The position numbers and the translations under genes were made by a program. DNA of 9,610 bases from Myxococcota bacterium (GTDB lineage: Bacteria > Myxococcota > Polyangia > GCA-2747355 > JAKLHH01), in contig JAKLHH010000203.1 in assembly GCA_022710245.1 (NCBI GenBank), forward strand, positions 1 to 9,610, written 5' to 3'. The number at the start of each line of letters is the position of its first letter. Within the stretch, counting starts at the first letter, position 1. The notes beneath the pieces are model-generated. The model searched no databases, was not told where the DNA came from, and worked only from the letters and a program-made list of their open reading frames with translations. Shown piece by piece: positions 1 through 6,400 of the stretch.

Positions 1-257
1 GCATCTACGACAAGGGCTTCGAGGCGCCGCCGGAGTTCAGCACCTTCGGCGAGTACCTCTCGATCCGCAACGGCGACCTGCACATCCCGCACCTCGAGCT
101 CGCCGAGCCGCTGACCGCCGAGTGCAAGCACTTCCTCCGCTGCGTCGCCGAGGACACGCGCCCGAAGACGAGCGGCGAGGAGGGGCTCGCGGTGGTGCGC
201 GTGCTCGCCGCGGCCGAGCGCTCGATGCGGAGCGGCGGGGTGCCGGTCAAGCTCTGA
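1..257 (+). CDS. Gfo/Idh/MocA-family oxidoreductase, C-terminal fragment
   Basis: The last 84 codons of a gene that starts left of the window; reading begins at the codon at position 3 and ends at TGA 255-257. The tail contains the pattern EPLTAECKHFLRCV, then RPKTSGEEGLAVVRVLAAAE, then a GGVPVKL end. This matches the C-terminal helix region of Gfo/Idh/MocA NAD(P)-dependent sugar dehydrogenases of the WbpB/WlbA kind (E-C/H-x-HF ... G-x-x-P ... G...G..VV.VL.AA..S). Such enzymes oxidise or reduce sugars or UDP-sugar acids while making unusual sugars for O-antigen, capsule or exopolysaccharide. The Rossmann domain and catalytic residues lie outside the window, so substrate and exact subfamily cannot be given. 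The family call is fairly secure; the polysaccharide role is inference. The gene is convergent with the toxin gene, with stops 14 bases apart. Confidence 0.8.
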   Translation, partial: IYDKGFEAPPEFSTFGEYLSIRNGDLHIPHLELAEPLTAECKHFLRCVAEDTRPKTSGEEGLAVVRVLAAAERSMRSGGVPVKL

Positions 258-267
258 GCGGCTCTAC

Positions 268-282
268 GCCTCTACTCGAGGC
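268..282. terminator. Small inverted repeat between convergent genes, possible weak terminator
   Basis: A perfect 5-bp inverted repeat (GCCTC, 5-base loop, GAGGC) lies just after the oxidoreductase stop and overlaps the toxin stop codon. Its place between two convergent genes fits a bidirectional terminator or transcript-end hairpin. There is no T-tract on either side and the stem is short, so it does not meet the usual criteria for an intrinsic terminator. A chance repeat is quite possible in DNA this GC-rich. Confidence 0.2.
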
Positions 283-601
283 AGCCGGTGGCGATCGCCA
301 GCGCGCGACAGACCTCGCGCATCTTCTCGCGACCGAGGCGACCGAGGCACTGCGTGAGGCCTGCCTGCTCCACTGTCTGGACGTGGTCGAGGGTCACGGC
401 GGAGTCGTGCTTCAGGCCCTCCGCGATACCTACCAGCACCTCGCTCGGCGCGCCCCGGATGGTGGAGGTGATGGGCGCGACCATCACCGTGTGGAGGAGA
501 TCGATCACCTCGGCGCGCGTGAGCACGAGCACTGGCCGCCGCTTGTCCGGCGAGCGGAAGCGGTACATCCAGATCTCCCCTCGCGCTATGGATCGGGCCA
601 A
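272..601 (-). CDS. MazF/PemK-family endoribonuclease toxin
   Basis: A toxin of about 109 residues of the MazF/PemK fold, a family of ribosome-independent mRNA interferases that cut RNA at short sequences. Visible landmarks, numbered from TTG at 601, are ARGEIWMYRF (7-16, first strand), the KRRPVLVL strand (20-27) with the conserved catalytic-type Arg, APITST (43-48) with the conserved Thr/Ser, and SAVTLDHVQTV (68-78), which matches the A/D-x-V-x-x-I/V strand near the MazF C-terminus. Length is usual for the family. The start is uncertain. TTG at 601 has GGAGG and GGAGGG just upstream and is chosen here. GTG at 619 is longer with a poor ribosome site. The first ATG (residue 12) would remove the conserved RGEIW strand. 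An ATA at 589-587, overlapping the antitoxin TAG, sits exactly where family members normally start. The gene follows and overlaps the antitoxin gene, so coupled translation is likely. Confidence 0.85.
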   Translation of the reverse strand: MARSIARGEIWMYRFRSPDKRRPVLVLTRAEVIDLLHTVMVAPITSTIRGAPSEVLVGIAEGLKHDSAVTLDHVQTVEQAGLTQCLGRLGREKMREVCRALAIATGCLE

Positions 602-819
602 ACGCCCTCCGCCTCCCACCCCTCGAACTCACTCCCGAGCCCCTCACCGCCCTTGTAGGCCGCGCGATAGGCCTCAGCGATCCGTCGCGAGCGCTTCCGG
701 CGCAGGTAGTCGGCGACGGCGCGGCGAATCACCGCCGAGCGGCCCTCGCGCTTGACCTCCTCGTCGCGGTCGAGCGCGGAGAGGAGCTCCTCCTCGACCA
801 TCACCTGTATGGGTTTCAT
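586..819 (-). CDS. Ribbon-helix-helix antitoxin of a MazEF-type pair
   Basis: A 77-residue protein starting at ATG 819-817. Residues 2-8 (KPIQVMV) form the predicted DNA-contacting beta strand. Helices with LLSALDRD (12-19), the turn REGRSAVIRRAV (25-36), and ADYLRRKRSRR (36-46) complete a ribbon-helix-helix (MetJ/Arc/CopG-type) dimer domain. The C-terminal tail, rich in Glu, Gly and Trp (about 47-77, ending EGVWPDP), is the part expected to wrap the toxin and neutralise it. The antitoxin-first order, with the stop inside the toxin reading region, is the standard type II toxin-antitoxin arrangement, and RHH antitoxins paired with MazF are known (for example EndoAI/EndoA of Bacillus). The frame continues upstream to position 906, but the RHH strand should be at the N-terminus, so the ATG at 819 is preferred. 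It lacks any purine-rich ribosome site. Autorepression by the antitoxin-toxin complex is expected from the family, not shown. Confidence 0.85.
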   Translation of the reverse strand: MKPIQVMVEEELLSALDRDEEVKREGRSAVIRRAVADYLRRKRSRRIAEAYRAAYKGGEGLGSEFEGWEAEGVWPDP

Positions 820-821
820 GT

Positions 822-836
822 GGATAAGATACCACG
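822..836 (-). promoter_or_regulatory. Possible extended -10 promoter for the toxin-antitoxin pair
   Basis: On the minus strand the sequence just before the antitoxin ATG reads TGGTATCTTATCCACATG. TATCTT with TG one base upstream resembles an extended -10 element. No convincing -35 hexamer lies 16-18 bases upstream. Transcription would begin at or beside the A of the ATG, so the message could be leaderless, which fits the missing Shine-Dalgarno sequence. This short stretch is AT-richer than its surroundings. The call is pattern-based only. Confidence 0.35.
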
Positions 837-875
837 GCAAGACTGTTGATGCTACCCGCACACCACCGGCCGGAG

Positions 876-893
876 AGCAGCCTCCAGCAGCCT
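876..893. repeat. Two 8-bp direct repeats, 10-bp period, upstream of the antitoxin gene
   Basis: AGCAGCCT occurs at 876-883 and again at 886-893, a repeat distance of 10 bp, placing both copies on the same face of the helix. They lie 57-74 bases upstream of the antitoxin start, in the spacer after the nusG-like gene. Ribbon-helix-helix repressors often bind tandem short boxes at about one helical turn (MetJ and omega-type proteins are examples), so an operator is conceivable. The copies are upstream of the likely promoter rather than over it, and chance is a real alternative. Confidence 0.25.
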
Positions 894-917
894 GGGTTCG
901 GAGCACGCGGAGCTGAG

Positions 918-1430
918 CTACACCGGCGCCAGCGCCTCGCGCGCCACGTCGATGACGATGCCCTGGTGGATGGCGCCGACGGCGACCTGCAGGCGCGTGC
1001 GGTTCTTGTGCCGGACCACGGTGCCGGTGACGCCCGCGAGGGGGCCGCTCGTCACCATCACGCGCTGGCCCTCGCCCAAGGTCGGAGCGGCGGCGAGCTC
1101 GACCCCGGCGCGCTCGATGAGCAGGACGTTGCCGAGGTCGCGGAGGAGCCCCTGCTCGTCGGTGGGCTCGATCCGCTGGGCGACGGAGTTGGTCCGCTTC
1201 AGGTGCAGGAGGTCACCGGGGGCCAGCGCGGCGAAGACGTAGCCCGGGAACATCGGCAGCTGGAAGGTGTTCACCTTGCCGCCGGAGAAGGTGCGGTGCG
1301 GGCAGAGCGGCAGGTAGCTCGGCACCGCGAGCCCCTCGCAGACGGCGGCGACCTTCTTCTCGTGCCGCGCCCGCGTGTGCAGCACCGACCAGCGTCGGTC
1401 GGGGAAGGCCTGGAGGATGGGCTCGCGCAC
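918..1430 (-). CDS. NusG-like transcription antiterminator (RfaH/UpxY/LoaP type)
   Basis: A specialised NusG paralogue, expected to bind RNA polymerase and help it read through long operons, commonly those for surface polysaccharides. From GTG at 1430 it has 170 residues. The NGN domain runs over about 12-105, with the signature RRWSVLHTRARHEKKVA (12-28), the YLPLCPHR segment (39-46) and LPMFPGYVFAAL (58-69), the most diagnostic NGN motif. A KOW domain follows at about 118-152 (GEGQRVMVTSGPLAGVTGTVV, which continues into a basic strand). The frame stays open to a TTG at 1517, and GTG at 1454 is another start. Family members begin 5-15 residues before the W-x-V-L-H-T strand, which favours 1430, though no start has a good ribosome site. 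The nearby sugar oxidoreductase fits a polysaccharide role. The housekeeping NusG, usually about 180 residues and beside secE and ribosomal genes, is unlikely in this context. Confidence 0.85.
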   Translation of the reverse strand: MREPILQAFPDRRWSVLHTRARHEKKVAAVCEGLAVPSYLPLCPHRTFSGGKVNTFQLPMFPGYVFAALAPGDLLHLKRTNSVAQRIEPTDEQGLLRDLGNVLLIERAGVELAAAPTLGEGQRVMVTSGPLAGVTGTVVRHKNRTRLQVAVGAIHQGIVIDVAREALAPV

Positions 1431-1488
1431 GGTGGTGATCCAGCGGCGCCGCACAGGTTGGGCGGTCGTGCGAAGCTGCCGCGACCCA

Positions 1489-1517
1489 TAACTAGCGCGG
1501 CCCGCCGCTGAGGGCAA
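1489..1517 (-). promoter_or_regulatory. Weak candidate promoter for the nusG-like gene
   Basis: On the minus strand TTGCCC (1517-1512) is followed after 17 bases by TAGTTA (1494-1489). The -35 hexamer is identical to that of the stronger promoter before the TPR gene, but the -10 matches the consensus poorly. If real, transcription would start near 1482, downstream of the TTG at 1517, which would support a GTG start at 1454 or 1430. It would also give the antiterminator a transcript independent of the upstream operon. Confidence 0.25.
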
Positions 1518-1550
1518 GCCTTCGTCGGGACCGTCGTCGCGCGGCCTCGC

Positions 1551-2324
1551 TCAGAGGTAGCCGGAGATCTTGTACGAGAGCCAGCCGAAGTACTCGTGGA
1601 GCGCGACGGCGCTGCGGCCGAGGCTGCCCGGCTTGGGGATCCAGGCGCCGGGGCCGTAGCCCGACCGCAGGTAATCGACCGGCCAGGGGATCGCCTCGAG
1701 CCCCGCCTTGCGGAAGCAGCCCACCGAGCGAGGCATGTGGTAGGCCGAGGTGACGAGGAGCACCGGCCCCGTGATGCCCTTATCGCGCAGCATCCGCACC
1801 GAGAAGGTGGCGTTCTCCCGCGTGTTGCGCGCCTGGTCCTCGATGAGGAGCTGCCTCTCCGGCACGCCGAGCTCGCGGGCCAGCCAGCCGAGCGTCCGCG
1901 CCTCGCGGTAGCGGGTGTCGACGAGCTCGCTGGAGCCGCCGGTGATGAGCAGCCTCGCTTCGGGGTACTTGCGGGCGAGCCGCACCGCCTCGACGAAGCG
2001 GTCCGACGCCTCGGTGAGCTCGTAGCCATAGCGAGGGCCCATGCGCATGTGGTCGGTGAGCCCGGTCAGCATGACGATGGCGGCAGGCGGCTTCGCGAGC
2101 TGATCCGGGCGCGCGTAGCGCGTCTCCAGCGGGGCGAGGAGCAGCGTCGCGACCGCGCCCGTCGAGAAGACCCAGAGCACCGCCACCGCGAAGATGAAGA
2201 GCCCGCGCCGCAGCCGCGGCAGCCGGCGCGCGAGCCGCAGCGCCAGCCCGATCAGGATGGCGAGGAGGGCGAGGTAGTGCGGCGTCTCCAAAAGGCCGAT
2301 GGTCTTGGAGAGGATGAAGAACAT
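1551..2324 (-). CDS. DUF218 (YdcF/SanA/ElyC-like) inner-membrane envelope protein
   Basis: A 257-residue protein with two predicted membrane helices (about 17-32 and 42-64) followed by a DUF218 domain over about 80-245. Domain landmarks are AAIVMLTG (81-88), SDRFVEAVRLARKYPEARLL (107-126), ITGGSS (127-132), EARTLGWLARELGV (141-154), the ED-x-A-x-NT-x-EN motif (162-171) and VLLVTSAYHMPRS (188-200). These are the hallmark strands and polar residues of the family. The architecture of two helices and then the domain is that of E. coli ElyC, which is linked to envelope integrity and lipid-carrier metabolism; the biochemical activity of the family is poorly defined. The start ATG has an excellent ribosome site, GGAGG with 6 bases of spacing, which lies inside the last codons of the preceding gene. 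The stop of that gene is 3 bases away, so translation is probably coupled to the nucleotidyltransferase-like gene. Confidence 0.87.
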   Translation of the reverse strand: MFFILSKTIGLLETPHYLALLAILIGLALRLARRLPRLRRGLFIFAVAVLWVFSTGAVATLLLAPLETRYARPDQLAKPPAAIVMLTGLTDHMRMGPRYGYELTEASDRFVEAVRLARKYPEARLLITGGSSELVDTRYREARTLGWLARELGVPERQLLIEDQARNTRENATFSVRMLRDKGITGPVLLVTSAYHMPRSVGCFRKAGLEAIPWPVDYLRSGYGPGAWIPKPGSLGRSAVALHEYFGWLSYKISGYL

Positions 2325-2327
2325 GCG

Positions 2328-3428
2328 TCACCTCCGCGCCATGTGACTGCGCACGAGGAAGTGCGGCACGGGGACCCGGGCGCGCTCGGCCAGCTCGGCG
2401 AGCTTGAAGAGGAGGTGCTGGAGCGACTGGTGCGGGTGATCGCGAAGGAGCATGTCCAGGAAGACCCCTCGCAGATCCTGTGGCGGCGGCTCTCCGTGCC
2501 AGAGCGCCGAGGGAGAGACCATCCCGCGCAGGAGCCGTCCGCGCAGACCGCCGTCACCAGCGGGCTCGGCGCCTGAGCCGAGCGTCTGCTCGACGATCCA
2601 GAGCCCCAGCTCGACGGCCGTCCGCGCACCGAGCCGATCGGCACGCGCGCGCAGCGTGGCGAAGGGGACGTCGAGCCCGGCGATCACCTCGGCGAGGTCG
2701 ACGACCCACTTGATCTGGCCCGCGTAGCGATGGTTCGCGAGGTGCAGCAGCAGACCGAGGAGCGTGTCGGCCGGATCGAGGACGCGCAGCGAGCATCCCT
2801 GGTAGCGATGATCGACCAGGCGACCCAGGCAGGCGAGGTCGGCCTCGAGGTGGCCGAAGAGGAGGAAGAAGGGAGTCCAGTGCAGCTCGACGGAGAGCGC
2901 CTGCCCGCCGGCGTCGCGAGAGAAACCGAGGTGCTGGTGGTGCCGGAGGAAGTAGGTCCGGTCCTCCTTGCAGCGATAGCCGTGCTCGAGAAACAGCCGC
3001 TCGAGGGCGGCGAACTCGTCGGGAGGCGCCAGGAGATCGACGTCGACGGAGGCGCGAAGATCAACCTCCGTGTAGGGACGGTCCATCATCAGGGCCATCC
3101 CCTTCAGCGGCACCAGGGTGAGGCCTCGCTGGCCGGCTGCAGCGCACAGGGTCAGGGTCTCGGCGAGCAGGGCGCGGTTTGCCTGCTCCGTCTTCAGCCG
3201 TGACATGACCAGGCGTCGTGCCACCGCTCGCGGCACCTCAGCCGGCCAGTCGAGCTGCTCCAGCGACGAGGCGACCAGTCCCCCGATCCCGCCGCGCAGC
3301 GCGAGGCTGCAGAGCAGGTCCCAGTCGACGCGCCGAGCCGCCGCACGCGCACGCGCCGCGTGCTCAGCGGTCAGCCGCGTGCGCGCGAGCAGGGACAGGG
3401 TCGTGAGGGTCGGATCGCTCGGGCCCAT
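2328..3428 (-). CDS. Nucleotidyltransferase-fold protein (NTP_transf_5, PF14907-like)
   Basis: A 366-residue soluble protein. The central part resembles the uncharacterised nucleotidyltransferase family PF14907: VPLKGMALM (106-114) stands where the polymerase-beta-type fold has its first motif, S-V-D-V-D-L-L (127-133) supplies the paired metal-binding-type acidic residues D129 and D131, and SVELHW (179-184) supplies a third conserved acidic position, E181. The C-terminal helical part carries LLLHLANHRY and IKWVVDLAEVI (226-249), also typical. The usual G-S motif of active nucleotidyltransferases is replaced by K-G, as is normal in this family. Members occur in exopolysaccharide and some peptide-modification clusters, but their substrates are unknown, so no reaction is assigned. 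The gene starts 12 bases after the TPR gene stop and ends 3 bases before the DUF218 gene, so it is the middle gene of a tight operon. The ATG at 3428 has only a weak AAGG ribosome site. Confidence 0.8.
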   Translation of the reverse strand: MGPSDPTLTTLSLLARTRLTAEHAARARAAARRVDWDLLCSLALRGGIGGLVASSLEQLDWPAEVPRAVARRLVMSRLKTEQANRALLAETLTLCAAAGQRGLTLVPLKGMALMMDRPYTEVDLRASVDVDLLAPPDEFAALERLFLEHGYRCKEDRTYFLRHHQHLGFSRDAGGQALSVELHWTPFFLLFGHLEADLACLGRLVDHRYQGCSLRVLDPADTLLGLLLHLANHRYAGQIKWVVDLAEVIAGLDVPFATLRARADRLGARTAVELGLWIVEQTLGSGAEPAGDGGLRGRLLRGMVSPSALWHGEPPPQDLRGVFLDMLLRDHPHQSLQHLLFKLAELAERARVPVPHFLVRSHMARR

Positions 3429-3440
3429 CGGCCTTGGGGC

Positions 3441-6400
3441 CTACTGCCCCTGCAGCTTCTCCAGCTCCCGCTGGACGGCCTTGGCCTTCGCGGCCGGCGG
3501 GTTCGTGCGCAGGTACTCCTCGAAGTTCTTCGCCGCCAGCTTCGGGTCGTTCAGCTTCGTGTAGCAGCGGCCGAGGAGCTCGTAGATCTCGCTCCGCGAC
3601 GGGTCGAGCTGCAGCGCCTTGGCGTAGAAGCGCACCGCCCGCTCCGGGTGGCTGAGCTTGGAGTAGGTCTCACCCATCCAGAACTGCGGCTCGGCCGCCG
3701 CGCCGTCGAGGTCGATGGCGTCCTGCAGGCTGCTGATCGCGTGGCCGGTGTCCTTCTGCTTCAGGTAGCCCTGGCCGAGCGCGGTGTGCACCCACGAGAC
3801 CTTGACGGCCGGGAACTTCCGCTCCTTCATCCTGGCGACCGCCTCGGTCAGGCGCTTGATCGCCGTCGGGTGCTCGCCGTCCTTGATCGCGATCCGCCCC
3901 AGCTCGAGGAGCGCGAGCGGGTTGCCCGGGTCCTCCTTCAGCGCGAGGTTGAAGGTGTCGTAGGCGTCGTCGACCTTGCCGCTGAGGAGCTGCGCCCGCC
4001 CGAGCAGCGTGAGCACCTCGGCGTCCTTGCCGCGCACGAGCTTGCTCGCCTTGCGCAGCGACTCCTCGGCCGCCTTGTCCTTGCGCGCCAGCGCGAGCTC
4101 GCCGGTGAGCCGCGCCACGTCGGCCGCCGGAGCGCCCGCCGCCTCGGCGTCTCCCGTCGCGGTCCGTGCCTCGTCGAGCTTGCCCTCGGCGAGCGCGAGC
4201 CGCGCCACCAGCACCAGCACGTCCGGCCGCTTGCGGTCGAGCTCGGGGATCTTCGCGACCTGGTCGCGCGCGTCCCCGGTCCGCCCCATGCCGAGGAGCA
4301 GCAGCGCGAGCCCGAGCCGCGCCGGCCGGTAGTCGGGCCGGATCAGCAGCGCGCGGTCGAAGCGCTTCTGCGCGCGGTCGATGTGGTGTCGCCTGAGCGA
4401 GGCGACGCCGAGGAGCGTCGGGACCGCCGGGTCCTGCTTGTAGACCTTCCAGAGCGCCCTCAGCGTGGCGTCGGCCTTGCCGTAGTCGCGCGCCCAGAGC
4501 TGCACCGTCCCGAGCGCCTTCGGCAGCGTCGGGTCGTCCGGGTGGGCGGCGATGAGCTTCTCGAGGGTGCTCGCCGCCTCCGCCGTCTCCCCCTGGCGCG
4601 CCCGCACGAAGGCCAGCTGGACGGCGGCCTCGAGCGAGTCCTTGCTCTCGGCGAGGACACCCTTCAGGGTCTCCGCGGCCTTGCCGAGGCTCCCCTGCGC
4701 AAAGAGCGCGCGGCCGGTGAGGAGCCGCGTCTCCAGCGCCCTCGCCGGCGCGTTCTGCAGCTGCGCCAGCGCGCCCGCCGCGTCGTCGAGGTCGAGGAGC
4801 ACGCGCGCCAGGCGCTGCAGGTACTCCGGCTGCTTCGGCTTCAGCTTCAGCGCCGCGTCGAGCTGCACCAGCGCGTCGCCCATGCGGAAGAGCTTCATCA
4901 GCTCGCCGGCGGTCTCGTGGCGGAAGGAGGAGTCGCAGCAGGGAGGGCTCTTGATCGCCAGGTCGAGCTCGGTCCCCATGGCCGGGAACTGCTTGGCCTG
5001 CGCCGCGAGCTGCGCGAGGACGAGGTGCGCCCAGCCGATCTGACCGCGCCCCGCGCGCGAGGCGAGCTCGCCCACCACGCGCCGCGCATCCGCCGCGGCC
5101 TCGGTGAGCTCCTTGCCGTGGCGCGCCCGCAGGCGCGCCCGCTCGACCAGCGCCTGCAGGTTGTCAGGCTCCGCGCGGAGGATCTCGTCGAGCGCGCGGC
5201 TCGCGTCGGCGTAGCCCGAGGCCTGCTGACCCTCGAGGACGGCGAGCGCGATGCGCGCCGCGGTGTACCTGGGGACCAGCTTGAGCGCCGAGCGGTACGC
5301 CTCGCGCGCCTTCTCGGGCGCCTCGCTCGCGGCCAGCGCGCGGCCACGCAGGTAGTGGAGGAGCGCGCTCTCGGGGTAGACCTCGAGGCCCTTCTGCAGG
5401 TAGCCCTCGGCCCGCTGCGGCTCGTCGGTGAGCGCGAGGAACGCGTTCGCCGCCGTCCGCCACTCGGAGTCGGTGCCCTTCGCCTTCTCGAGGGTGTCGC
5501 GCGCCGCCTTCAGGCGGTCCTCGCCGAACTCGACGGACATCGCCGCGTCGCACATGGCTATCGCGGAGCTGGCCTTGGAGTCGGTCCCGCGGTGCGTGAG
5601 GATCCGCTCGGCGGCGGCCCGCGCGTCGCGGTAGCCCTCGGAGGTGCTCTTGTGGATCGCCTCCCGCACCGTCTGCCACTCGCCCTGGACGTACTTGTAC
5701 GAGCGGTACCAGAGGTAGCCAAAGAGCCCGCCGCCGCCGACGACGAGGCCGATGAAGGCGATCAGCACCCAGCGGCCCGCGCCGCCCTTCTTGCCCGCCC
5801 TCTTCTTCTTCTCGGCGCGCGGGTCGATGGCCGCAGCGGCCGCGAGCTGCTGCTCCAGGTCGTCGGGGGTGAGCGGCCCGCGAGGGGGAAGCGAGCCGAG
5901 CTCGATGGAGTCCTGCGAGTCCGGCTCGGGCTCGTAGACCACCCGGGCCCGGCCCGACTCCCGGCCCAGCGGCCGCGCTGGCTCGGAGGGACGCTTGCGG
6001 CGTGGGGCGTCGGGGATCACCTTGTCCCAGCCGAGGGGCCGCTCGGGGCCGGTCGGCTTGTGCCGGCGCGTGGGCGCGGGGGACTCGGGCATGGACGCGT
6101 CGTCGCGCGCGACCCGGCCGGTGAGCATCCCGAGGAGGTCCTCGGAGGACTCGCCGTCGACGCCCGGATCCGAGGGCTCGGAGGGCTCCGCCGCCCGCAC
6201 CAGGATCCTCGGCACGGCTCGCGTCTGCTGTGCCTCGGCGAGCTCCTCGGGAGCTGGCGCGCTCGCCTGCTCGACCGCAAACTCCTCGAAGGCGTCGCTG
6301 TCATCGTCGCGCCCGGGCTGCGGCGCGAACGACGTGGCCGCGGCCGGGGAGGAGAACGGCGTCCCCACCGGCGCCGGCGCCCTCCCCGCGGCGGGCGTGC

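Noticed and set aside
820..906. An N-terminal extension of the antitoxin up to position 906
   Set aside because: The ribbon-helix-helix beta strand should be at the protein start, and the extension would read through the likely promoter.
846..1511. A 221-codon plus-strand frame opposite the NusG-like gene
   Set aside because: It is Arg/Gly/Leu-rich with no domain, whereas the opposite strand has NGN and KOW motifs.
1596..2576. A 326-codon plus-strand frame opposite the DUF218 gene
   Set aside because: It has antisense composition, no motif, and overlaps two well-supported genes.
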